DNA of 25,469 nt, from positions 132,483-157,951 of the forward strand of contig DEJE01000022.1 of assembly GCA_002353205.1 (NCBI GenBank), written 5' to 3'. The DNA comes from Prevotella sp. UBA2756. GTDB lineage: Bacteria > Bacteroidota > Bacteroidia > Bacteroidales > Bacteroidaceae. Shown one piece after another: positions 7,378 through 15,118 of this stretch (position 1 is the stretch's first letter; the number at the start of each line of letters is the position of its first letter). Below the pieces are notes generated by a model. That model saw nothing but the letters and a program-made list of their open reading frames with translations. It had not been told where the DNA came from and made no database searches. Both the position numbers and the translations under genes were made by a program.

Positions 7378-9030
7378 ATGAAACAGAAAAACTTTATCTT
7401 TGGTGCTGCCCTGGCAGCTACACTCGTGGCAGGTTTCACTTCCTGCTCGAGCAGCGATGACGACAACAACGTAAGCAACAACCAGATCGACGACAAGAAC
7501 GTGGTGGCCGACGATGCCAGCGCCCTGTCGCTGGTGAACGGCGTGTACAGCCACTGGCAGCCGCTGTCGTCGTCGTTCTCGTTTATCATCGAATTGAACT
7601 CCAACAAACTGATTTCGTTTGAGGGCGAGGAGAGCAAGGAAGGGCCGCTGAACAGCCGCTTCGAGCAAGCCCCCGACACATGGTATCAGGTGAAGATATT
7701 CAACCACCTGCTGCTGGGCATCGCCCAGGACAACGAGGCCATCACCACCGTCAGCAACTCGCTGAAAAGCGGCAAGGTGACACAGGCCGGCTATAATGCT
7801 GCCGTGGGCAAGGCCAAGTTCCTGCGTGCTCTGGCCTATCTGAAGCTGACACAGCTCTGGGGCGAGATTCCCGTATTCACCGAAGAGGGTGGCAGCACCA
7901 CCGAGCGCCAGAGCATCGACAACGTCTTTGCACAGATTGTAAAGGACCTGACCGAGGCCGAGAGTCTGCTGCTCGACTACAACGGCGACCCGCGCATTCC
8001 CTCTAAGCAGGCAGCTCAGGCACTGTTGGCACGTACTTATCTGGTATGGGGCGACAACCCGCTGACTGCCGAACAGGTGTCGGCCATTGCAAGCACCCAG
8101 CAAGACCCCGCATTCAGCAAGAACGATGCCCGTCTGGAGAAAGCCGTAGAGTATGCCAACAAGGTTATCAACAGCGGCAAACTGGCCCTCGACCCCGACT
8201 ACGCCAAACTCTTCGGACGCGACTATGAGAGCAACAAGCGCGGCACCAACGAGCACCTCTTCACCATTGCCCACGACGGCGACAAGAACGATGCCCAGGG
8301 CAACCATCAGACCCACTGCTCGTGGACCTTCCCCTTCCAGAACGGTGAGAACGGAAACGGCTATAAGCAGAACCACACCGAGGTGGCCGACGACAATCTC
8401 TACGACGACTGGAAGGCCGAACAGCCCAACGACAAGCGTCTGGCAGAAACCTACTTCACGGAAATCAAGAACCCCGAGACCGGACTCGTCCACCACTACT
8501 ACTCTCCCGTCTACACGCCTATCAACGGCAAGGGCGTAGACCAGAGCTACGACGACGCCGAGAATCTGGAAATCTTGCAGAATTCTGTCGACCGCATTGA
8601 GATTCGTTATGCCGAGGTGCTGCTCATCAAGGCCGAGGCACTGGTACAGCTGGGCCGCAACAGCGAGGCAGCAGAACCTTTCAACCAGCTGCGCAAGCGT
8701 GCAGGCATCGCCACCGTCAGCGCTCCCACCTTCGACCAGATCAAGCGCGAATGGGACTACGAGTTCACATACGAGCAGTTCTCGTTGCTGAACAGCTACC
8801 GCTGGAAGAACCTCATCTCGTCGGTACAGCAGGTGAAAAACTACAAGCACTTCAGCGACGACTGGAAGACTTTGAGCACCTACACCTCCGACCAGGAGGC
8901 CTATTTCCAGAAGGTGCACAACCACCTGGTGGCGAAGTACAACAATGTGCGCGGCAAGCACTACCGCCAGCCCATCCCCAAAGGCCTGTCGGGCGAGGAT
9001 CTGGGCATCGCACAGAACCCCGGATACTAA
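7378..9030 (+). CDS. SusD/RagB-like outer-membrane lipoprotein
   Basis: 550 aa. The lipoprotein signal ends at C23 (GFTSC) and is followed by SSSDDDNN, resembling the Ser/Asp-rich lipoprotein export signal that sends Bacteroidetes lipoproteins to the cell surface. Family features include the TPR-like helices (AKFLRALAYLKLTQLWGEIPV about residue 141; RYAEVLLIKAEALVQLG about 407) and a C-terminal SusD region with RWKNLI. The protein should cap the SusC-like barrel encoded upstream and bind its ligand at the surface. The two genes share composition and dyad-type operators but have separate promoters. A large hairpin follows the stop codon. Confidence 0.93.
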   Translation: MKQKNFIFGAALAATLVAGFTSCSSSDDDNNVSNNQIDDKNVVADDASALSLVNGVYSHWQPLSSSFSFIIELNSNKLISFEGEESKEGPLNSRFEQAPDTWYQVKIFNHLLLGIAQDNEAITTVSNSLKSGKVTQAGYNAAVGKAKFLRALAYLKLTQLWGEIPVFTEEGGSTTERQSIDNVFAQIVKDLTEAESLLLDYNGDPRIPSKQAAQALLARTYLVWGDNPLTAEQVSAIASTQQDPAFSKNDARLEKAVEYANKVINSGKLALDPDYAKLFGRDYESNKRGTNEHLFTIAHDGDKNDAQGNHQTHCSWTFPFQNGENGNGYKQNHTEVADDNLYDDWKAEQPNDKRLAETYFTEIKNPETGLVHHYYSPVYTPINGKGVDQSYDDAENLEILQNSVDRIEIRYAEVLLIKAEALVQLGRNSEAAEPFNQLRKRAGIATVSAPTFDQIKREWDYEFTYEQFSLLNSYRWKNLISSVQQVKNYKHFSDDWKTLSTYTSDQEAYFQKVHNHLVAKYNNVRGKHYRQPIPKGLSGEDLGIAQNPGY

Positions 9031-9038
9031 TTTGAATT

Positions 9039-9116
9039 AAAACGGACAAATGGCACAGATTGCACAGACAGCAGGAAACTGCTAAGCGTTGTGCGACCTG
9101 TGCTATTATCCGTTTT
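9039..9116 (+). terminator. Segmented hairpin after the SusD-like gene, probable terminator
   Basis: Four nested stems line up in order: AAAACGGA (9039-9046) with TCCGTTTT (9109-9116); GCACAG (9053-9058) with CTGTGC (9098-9103); GCACA (9062-9066) with TGTGC (9090-9094); AGCAG (9070-9074) with CTGCT (9079-9083). The stem is closed by a GAAA tetraloop. The 3' arm ends in TTTT. The A-rich 5' arm and T-rich 3' arm fit a (possibly bidirectional) terminator, or an mRNA-stabilising structure that insulates susD from the next gene. Confidence 0.7.
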
Positions 9117-9221
9117 ATCTCCCTAAAAACAGTATTTCAAAAAGAATCTAGACTAAATTACTTTTGAAGGAATAATGAAAAGATGAAGAAACACCAAATA
9201 ACAAGCCGGAAAAGACGGGGC

Positions 9222-9262
9222 ATGACAGACGTTTGGTATACGAAATGCCACGAAAAGGCGAT
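9222..9262 (+). promoter_or_regulatory. Two tandem 18-bp dyads upstream of the YtkA-like lipoprotein gene
   Basis: Copy A is ATGAC-N8-GGTAT at 9222-9239 and copy B is ATGCC-N8-GCGAT at 9245-9262. They are less symmetrical than the other sites, but spacing (N8, 5-bp gap, 23-bp period) and position relative to the -33 TTG are identical. Confidence 0.6.
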
Positions 9263-9292
9263 TGCGGCATCCACGAAAACGCCGTACCTTTG
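9262..9292 (+). promoter_or_regulatory. Promoter of the lipoprotein/NhaC/desulfidase-like operon
   Basis: TTG at 9262-9264, a 20-nt spacer and TACCTTTG at 9285-9292. The start codon lies about 30 nt downstream. The following genes at 10278 and 11627 have no promoter of their own, so this one probably drives all three. Confidence 0.85.
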
Positions 9293-9323
9293 CACTCGAT
9301 AAACTTCTAATATAGGTATAGAT

Positions 9324-10262
9324 ATGAAAAAGGTAATGAGATTGTTTCTCGCAGGGATAGTTCTGGTGGGACTGTCATCTTGCAACTCGAACGACGATTG
9401 GGGCGGTCAGGCTATCGACATCCCTGGTATCACGATAGACGGCGACATCGACTGCTGCTCGGCCGAAGAAGCGCTGCAGGTGTATCGGTTCCTGCAGTCG
9501 GTGAAGATCATCCCGGAGCTTTCTACGGTGGTCGACGGACAGTATAATGTTTTTGCCTACTCGCAGAACGGCTCGTTCCATGTGGGCTACAACGATATTT
9601 TCTTTGTGGCAACGAAGAAAAAGAACGGCAACTACGTCAAGAACTTCAATGTGACAGGACTGACGCCCGTGATGCTGATGACAAAGATGAACATGAAGCA
9701 CAGCACACCCGTGGCTGGCAGCGTGGAATCGTTCAACGACGGCTATCTGGCCGTGAAGCGCGGATGGGTGTCGTTCGTGATGAGCAGCAGCGACAGCGGC
9801 TCGTGGACTTTGGGCTACAACGTTGAGGTGCTGAACAGCAACGGCAGCGTAGAGACAGGTATCACCGTCGGCGCCCTGCCCGAGGGACAGTCGTGGCTGA
9901 AGTCGTTCAAAGTGGGCAGCGACACCTACTACCTCTCGCTGGTGAATCCCAACGACTGGCAGACGGGCACCAACGACATCAGGGCCTACGTGTCGAAGAA
10001 GTCAGAACAGGCAACTGTTCCCTACGCACAGGCCACGGAGACGTTCACCATCGACATCGATCCGCGTATGCCCGACATGGGCAACCACACGTCGCCCAAT
10101 AACACACCGCTGCTGAAGCAAAAGGACGGCAGCTACAAAGGCAGCATCAACCTGACGATGACGGGACTCTGGCGCATTCACCTGACGGTGAAGGACCAGC
10201 AGGGCAACATCGTGGCTGGCGGCGAAGAGCTGAGCTCGCTCTACTGGGACGTAACAATATAG
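9324..10262 (+). CDS. Lipoprotein with two YtkA-like repeats bearing Met/His motifs
   Basis: 312 aa. The signal peptide ends in a lipobox (LSSC, lipid C20). Two similar halves follow. The first (about 75-175) has TKMNMKHSTP (M122, M124, H126) and DGYLAVKRGWVSFVM...SWTLGYNV. The second (about 230-300) has RMPDMGNHTSP (M249, M252, H255) and DGSYKGSINLTMTGLWRIHLTV. The second half resembles the YtkA/FixH-like fold. Closely spaced Met and His residues at the same place in both halves suggest a bound soft metal such as Cu(I); this is an inference from residue type. The protein is anchored in the outer or inner membrane facing the periplasm or the surface. It leads the operon with the NhaC-family gene 15 nt downstream. 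The first 70 residues include a C44-C45 pair of unknown role. Confidence 0.7.
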   Translation: MKKVMRLFLAGIVLVGLSSCNSNDDWGGQAIDIPGITIDGDIDCCSAEEALQVYRFLQSVKIIPELSTVVDGQYNVFAYSQNGSFHVGYNDIFFVATKKKNGNYVKNFNVTGLTPVMLMTKMNMKHSTPVAGSVESFNDGYLAVKRGWVSFVMSSSDSGSWTLGYNVEVLNSNGSVETGITVGALPEGQSWLKSFKVGSDTYYLSLVNPNDWQTGTNDIRAYVSKKSEQATVPYAQATETFTIDIDPRMPDMGNHTSPNNTPLLKQKDGSYKGSINLTMTGLWRIHLTVKDQQGNIVAGGEELSSLYWDVTI

Positions 10263-10277
10263 TTAATATTTAGCATC

Positions 10278-11630
10278 ATGGCGAAAGCATTACCTTTTGG
10301 GATATTTGTTGTATCCGCTATCGTGCTATCATTTTTCGGTGCTGCCGACATCAATCTGCTGATTGGTGCCGGTATCCTTGTGATGATTGTCGGCTCGTTG
10401 GCGGTGAAAGACCATAGGGAATATTGGGACATTGTTTTCGGGTATATGGGCAGCAAAACGGCTATGACTGCTGCGCTGTTGTGGCTGGTAGTCGGTGTTT
10501 ATGGCAGCGTGCTGAATGCAGGACATATTGCCGACGGACTGACATGGTTGGCATGTCAGCTACACATGAGCGGCTCGCAATATACGGTGGTGGTGTTCCT
10601 GTTTTCTGGAGTCTTTGCCATTTCTACGGGTTCTGGGTTTGGTACCATCAGTGCTATGAGTCTGACACTCTTTCCTGCAGGTGTTGCTATTGGGGCTTCG
10701 CCAGCCTTACTGGGCGGTGCCATATTGTCAGGGGCAGCTCTTGGTGACAGTGTGTCACCAGTGTCCGACACCGCTGTCATTGCTGCTGCCACACAGTCGT
10801 ATGAGAATAGTACTGATACGGCTGAGCTTGGAGGAACTATACGCTATCGTTTGCCGTATGTGACAGTTGCGTTGATATTGTCTTTAGCCGTGTTTGGGCT
10901 GTTGAGCATGTTGTCGGAAACTTCCTCGGTACGTATGCTTGCCAAGACTGGTGCAGAAGGTGTAGACGGATTGTCAATGCTTATCCCCACCATATTGATT
11001 ATTATTCTTTCATTATGTCATGTGAATATCTTTGTTTCTTTGTTAAGTGGCACGCTGTTGGCTGTAAGTATCGGCCATGGCATGCATCTGTTTGAGCTTA
11101 GCCAGCTGCTGATGGTTGATAATGGCTGTGTGGAAGGGTGTGTGGTTCGTGGCGTTGCCGGTATGGCCAACGTTGCCATTCTGCTGATGGTTGTTGTGGC
11201 ATTGTCGGGATTGGCGGTCAGTGGTGGCAGTATGGAAGAGATTAATAGGTGGCTCAGCGTGCATTTTTTAAGCTCTAACAGGAGTGCCGAAGTGCTCATC
11301 TATTTGATGGTAGTGTTGGCGGGCATTCTTATAGCCGCGGTCAATACGATAGCCAACGTCTGCATTTCTCCGCTTGTCAACACGATTGGATTGCAGTCGG
11401 GCGTTCATCCTTATAGACGCTCCGCATTGCTGGCAACGGGCGTCTGCACCTTTCCGTTCGTTATGCCGTATGGTGGCTGCGTGTTGCTATTACAAAAAGG
11501 CATAGCCGCGTCAGGAGCAACTGTGCGGCCGGGTTCGGCGGATGTGTTTGCCGCGGCTGTTTATCCATGGATTTTGTTTGTAGTTATGCTTTTGGTGTGT
11601 GTCTTAGGAATTGGAAGGAATAGAATATGA
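10278..11630 (+). CDS. NhaC-family Na+-coupled transporter (amino-acid transporter type likely)
   Basis: 450 aa of mostly hydrophobic helices, about 11-12 membrane segments. The family signature is GDSVSPVSDT at residues 156-165. NhaC-family members include Na+/H+ antiporters but also amino-acid carriers such as the predicted methionine transporter MetT. The stop overlaps the ATG of the desulfidase-like gene (ATGA, 11627-11630), so the two are translationally coupled. That makes a substrate carrier for the enzyme more likely than a housekeeping antiporter. Which amino acid or thiol it carries is unknown. From here to about 16465 third codon positions are less G/C-biased than in the SusC/SusD genes. 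Confidence 0.85.
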   Translation: MAKALPFGIFVVSAIVLSFFGAADINLLIGAGILVMIVGSLAVKDHREYWDIVFGYMGSKTAMTAALLWLVVGVYGSVLNAGHIADGLTWLACQLHMSGSQYTVVVFLFSGVFAISTGSGFGTISAMSLTLFPAGVAIGASPALLGGAILSGAALGDSVSPVSDTAVIAAATQSYENSTDTAELGGTIRYRLPYVTVALILSLAVFGLLSMLSETSSVRMLAKTGAEGVDGLSMLIPTILIIILSLCHVNIFVSLLSGTLLAVSIGHGMHLFELSQLLMVDNGCVEGCVVRGVAGMANVAILLMVVVALSGLAVSGGSMEEINRWLSVHFLSSNRSAEVLIYLMVVLAGILIAAVNTIANVCISPLVNTIGLQSGVHPYRRSALLATGVCTFPFVMPYGGCVLLLQKGIAASGATVRPGSADVFAAAVYPWILFVVMLLVCVLGIGRNRI

Positions 11631-12901
11631 GAACGCTGACACGACTGATCTGTGACGATATGCGCCCGGCGCTGGGTGTGACCGAGCCTGGCGCTGTGGC
11701 TTTTGCCGTAGCGACGGCCAGGGAGCATGTGCGCGGTGAGCTTCGGCTGATAAGGGTGGTGCTGAACAGTGGCATGTACAAGAATGGCTTTACGTGTGGC
11801 ATCCCCCATGGTCGTGAGGGGGGCAATGAATATGCTGCGGCATTGGGGTATGTGGCTGCCATGCCCAGTCGTGGGCTGGAGTGCCTTGACGGTGTGAGGC
11901 CGGCTGACGGTCGCAGGGCCAGGGAGATAGTCCGCGGCGGGCAGGTATGGGTCGGGGCTGGAGAGATCAGTAGCCGTATCTATATCCGTGCGGAGATTAC
12001 TACTTCGGAGGGCAGTGCCAGCGTCACGATAGAAGACTCTCACACAAACGTCACAAAGATTACGGAAAATGACTGTGTAGTCTACGAAAAGGATGCAAAT
12101 TCGCGCGCCGGTGGCTCTGCAGACCCGACGCCGCTTATCCATCGCTATACGCTTCGCCAGCTGATACGTTATGTTGAGACGGTTCCCGTTGGGGAAATAC
12201 AGTTCATACTTCGTGCTTACGACGTAAATATGGCGTTGTTCCATCAGGCATTAGGCAGCAAGAGAACGACTCTTACACATTATCTTTTCGAAAAGAACGG
12301 GAGTGAAGTTATATCGGAAGACGAACAGTTGACGGCTTCCCTGCTTTGCAATGGGGCCATCGAAGCGCGTGTGCTGGGATTCTCACGTCCCGCCATGAGC
12401 ATCACGGGCAGTGGGGCTCACGGCATTATTGCTACTTTGCCACTCTATGGTGTGCAGCACATTAACCATTATGCTGACGAGCGGCTGTTGCGTGCCACAG
12501 CCTTAAGTTATTTGGTGTGTATGTACATCAAGGAATATTCTGGCCGGCTGTCTGCATTCTGCGGGTGTGCTATTGCTGCCGGTACAGGTATGGCTTGCGG
12601 ACTGGCATGGATGAAGGGCGGACATTGCAAGGAGCTGACACTTGTGATTCGCAATATGGCTTCCAGTATCACGGGTATGATATGCGACGGAGGCAATCAT
12701 GGTTGTACGTTGAAGGGCGTTGTAGCTGTAGATGCTGCGTTCCAAGCTGTCGGTATGGCCTTATCTGGCATAGCCATATCGTCCAAACATGGCATAAATG
12801 GTAAGACTCCAGAGGAAACCATGCGGAATATGGGGCGGATAGCTTCTCCTGGTATGATAGGTACAGAAGATGTAGTTATGGATATTTTGCAGAGCAAGTA
12901 G
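11627..12901 (+). CDS. L-cysteine desulfidase (CyuA/UPF0597)-like protein with altered active site
   Basis: 424 aa across the whole serine-dehydratase-alpha/UPF0597 family length. Characterised members are [4Fe-4S] enzymes that break L-cysteine into pyruvate, ammonia and sulfide. Three candidate cluster cysteines are present: CGC at 312-314 and C353...C360 in MICDGGNHGC. The N-terminal motif that normally reads GCTEP is GVTEP here (V18), so the conserved cysteine is missing. The usual GSGNQG loop reads GSGAHG (261-266). The KN motif (Y51-K52-N53-G54) is kept. Either the reaction or substrate has changed, or this subfamily uses another ligand. It overlaps the NhaC gene by 4 nt. Substrate import and breakdown by this pair is a reasonable inference. 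Confidence 0.8.
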   Translation: MRTLTRLICDDMRPALGVTEPGAVAFAVATAREHVRGELRLIRVVLNSGMYKNGFTCGIPHGREGGNEYAAALGYVAAMPSRGLECLDGVRPADGRRAREIVRGGQVWVGAGEISSRIYIRAEITTSEGSASVTIEDSHTNVTKITENDCVVYEKDANSRAGGSADPTPLIHRYTLRQLIRYVETVPVGEIQFILRAYDVNMALFHQALGSKRTTLTHYLFEKNGSEVISEDEQLTASLLCNGAIEARVLGFSRPAMSITGSGAHGIIATLPLYGVQHINHYADERLLRATALSYLVCMYIKEYSGRLSAFCGCAIAAGTGMACGLAWMKGGHCKELTLVIRNMASSITGMICDGGNHGCTLKGVVAVDAAFQAVGMALSGIAISSKHGINGKTPEETMRNMGRIASPGMIGTEDVVMDILQSK

Positions 12902-13095
12902 TTTTTTGTCTTACTCTTCTATTCTATAGTATTAATCTCAACTTTCGCATGTTGAAGGAGTTCAGGAGTTACAGGGAGTTCAGGAGTTCAGACAATACTT
13001 TACTCCCTTGTAAGGTCTACAGAAAAGGGAGTCTTCAGGACTAATGTCTGAACTACCGTAACTACTGAACTCCTGAACTACACGATGTTGAGCAC
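12902..13095. other. Intergenic region dominated by a long imperfect hairpin
   Basis: Repeated GGAGTTCAGGAGTT-type words on the left arm face their complements on the right. The outer stem is 12 bp (12959-12970 with 13068-13079), the middle is imperfect, the inner stem is 9 bp (12985-12993 with 13046-13054), and a separate 8-bp stem lies at the centre (13002-13009 with 13025-13032). No canonical TAnnTTTG promoter or dyad operator was found. The structure ends about 16 nt before the TTG start candidate of the next gene, so it may control read-through or translation of the copper-type receptor, or be an interspersed repeat. Confidence 0.7.
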
Positions 13096-15108
13096 TTGCG
13101 AAACTTGAAATATATAATAATTGTTTTTAGTGATATGTTTGTTATAGGATCCGTTTTATTGTCAATTGTTTTGCCAGGTGATTCCCTGATTGAGCGTACG
13201 CAAAACATCGATGAAGTCGTAGTCGTATCTACTTCGGGACAGGGGCAGAAGCGTTCGATAAAGGGGGCAACTGCCAGTATCGACGAACATCTGTCTGAAC
13301 TCTCACAGGTCAACTTGATTCGTAGAGGTTCCTATGCTTGGGAACCAGTAGTCAATAACATGCAGACGGAAAGGGTGTCAACAACTATTGATGGTATGAA
13401 GATTTTTTATGCATGTACCGATAAAATGGATCCGGTTACCAGCTATGTGGAGAGCGGCAACCTGCAAAGTATCAGCCTCAGCAGCGGACTTGACGGCAAT
13501 CCACAGGCTACTGGTAACATCGGTGGCAGTTTGGACTTGAAATTAAGGAAGGTGGGCTTTGATAAAGACCCGCTGCGTCTGTCGGCTTCGGCTGGACATG
13601 AGTTCAATGGACACCTGCAGGTCTATGGCGCTGATGCGGCAGTGTCGCGTCACCGTTTCTATAGTAATATGGGAGTATTCTATCGCTATGCAGGCAACTA
13701 TAAGACGGGAGGAGGCGAGGTTTTGCCTTTTTCACAATTCCAAAAGGTGAATTTCTTTACTAATGCGGGACTTAGGCTTACAGAACATGACATTGTGGAA
13801 GGAACGCTTATTTTTGACAGGGCGACCAATGTCGGCTATCCTGCTTTGAACATGGACGTGTCCAAGGCACAGGGAGTGATTACCAGTCTTTCATACAAAC
13901 ATCTGTTTGAACATGCTGTATGGAATACTTGGGAGACTAAGGCATATTACAACCACATTACGCACGCTATGGATGACACCAAGCGGCCTGACGTGGAGAT
14001 ACACATGGATATGCCTGGGGAAAGCAGTACGGCAGGACTGTATAGTCTTCTGACGGGAAATTACAAGAGGCATGCCCTGCAGCTGAATGCAGATATGTAC
14101 TATAATCGGTTGTTTGCCGATATGACGATGTATCCAGGTGGAGCCGCTCCAATGTATATGGTGACGTGGCCAGACGTGAGAACGCTGAACACGGGTGTCT
14201 CTGCTGCCGACAATCTGCAGTTGTCTGCCACACAGGCACTGCGTCTGTCGGCGAAGGTAGCATGGCAGCAGCAACGATTGCATAACAAAGAGGGTTACAA
14301 TGCGCTGAAGGTGTTTTTCCCGGCAATGACAGACGTTTATTATCAGACGACGGCACGCCTGGCTGCAAGCTACCTTCTTAGCATAAGTCCTGTCACGGTG
14401 GGTTTGGGCACGGGATGGGGCAGCCGCGCCCCCACGGTGACGGAGGCATACGGTTACTATCTCAACAACACATTCGACCAGTATGACTACATCGGTAATC
14501 CTTCATTGAAAAACGAGTCGGCATGGGAACTGAATGTCTCGCTGCAGGCACGCACGTCAACATGGAATATGAAACTGGAAGGCAATGCATTTTTCTTTTC
14601 AAACTACATTATCGGGCAGTTTGAGACTCGTTTGAGTCCTATGACGGTAGGAGCAGAGGGAGTCAAGGTTTATGGTAATCTGCCTCATGCAGGCATATTC
14701 AACGTTTCATTGACATCTCAGTGGAATGTTACGACATGGCTGGAATGGAACGGCAAGGTGGGTTACAGTGCAGGTCGTGATGACGACGGCGACCCTTTGC
14801 CATTGATATCTCCTGTGGCTTACTATAGTAATCTTACGTTCAGGTACAAATCCTTTGATGTGTTGGTTGGTGTCAAGGGTAATACGCGCCAGGTATGCTA
14901 TGGTGATAAATATGGTGAGGAAAAGACGGCTGCATGGAGCATTTTTAATGTAAACATTGGAGTATGGCACGATTTTCCTGGTGTAGGATTTCATCTTCGG
15001 ACAGGCGTGGAAAATCTTTTTGACCGCCACTATACCTCCTATAGTGATTGGAACGGAATTCCGCAGAAGGGCCGGAATATCTATGTGAACATACAGTTGT
15101 CTTTTTAA
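13096..15108 (+). CDS. OprC/NosA-like TonB-dependent receptor, probable copper receptor
   Basis: 670 aa from a TTG start at 13096; an ATG at 13135 would give 657 aa. The TTG start gives a better signal peptide (positively charged MRNLKY before the hydrophobic stretch), but the choice is uncertain. The plug (about 38-155) contains DGMKIFYACTDKMDPVTSY, with C107 and M111 in the CxxxM arrangement. H290 and M292 (HAM) give the HxM partner. In the Pseudomonas copper receptor OprC the same CxxxM...HxM residues bind copper, with a C-to-H distance of about 180 residues against 183 here. The C terminus ends in a TonB-barrel strand (NIYVNIQLSF). The next gene starts 10 nt downstream, so the two are one operon. 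Copper binding is inferred from these motifs. Confidence 0.8.
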   Translation: MRNLKYIIIVFSDMFVIGSVLLSIVLPGDSLIERTQNIDEVVVVSTSGQGQKRSIKGATASIDEHLSELSQVNLIRRGSYAWEPVVNNMQTERVSTTIDGMKIFYACTDKMDPVTSYVESGNLQSISLSSGLDGNPQATGNIGGSLDLKLRKVGFDKDPLRLSASAGHEFNGHLQVYGADAAVSRHRFYSNMGVFYRYAGNYKTGGGEVLPFSQFQKVNFFTNAGLRLTEHDIVEGTLIFDRATNVGYPALNMDVSKAQGVITSLSYKHLFEHAVWNTWETKAYYNHITHAMDDTKRPDVEIHMDMPGESSTAGLYSLLTGNYKRHALQLNADMYYNRLFADMTMYPGGAAPMYMVTWPDVRTLNTGVSAADNLQLSATQALRLSAKVAWQQQRLHNKEGYNALKVFFPAMTDVYYQTTARLAASYLLSISPVTVGLGTGWGSRAPTVTEAYGYYLNNTFDQYDYIGNPSLKNESAWELNVSLQARTSTWNMKLEGNAFFFSNYIIGQFETRLSPMTVGAEGVKVYGNLPHAGIFNVSLTSQWNVTTWLEWNGKVGYSAGRDDDGDPLPLISPVAYYSNLTFRYKSFDVLVGVKGNTRQVCYGDKYGEEKTAAWSIFNVNIGVWHDFPGVGFHLRTGVENLFDRHYTSYSDWNGIPQKGRNIYVNIQLSF

Positions 15109-15118
15109 GATGTAAAAA

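Noticed and set aside
7354..8961. Long - strand open frame (535 codons) opposite the SusD-like gene, and similar ones at 1263-2489 and 16593-17816.
   Set aside because: They mirror genes with strong codon bias on the + strand, show no recognisable domain, and have no promoter or plausible start context. They are shadows of codon composition.
4162..9030. Polysaccharide utilisation locus.
   Set aside because: Although SusC/SusD-like genes are present, no glycoside hydrolase, polysaccharide lyase, surface glycan-binding protein or hybrid two-component sensor is in the window.
9183..9302. 39-codon open frame beginning MKKHQITSRKRRG.
   Set aside because: It runs through the dyads and the promoter of the lipoprotein gene, so it cannot be transcribed from it, and has no recognisable features.
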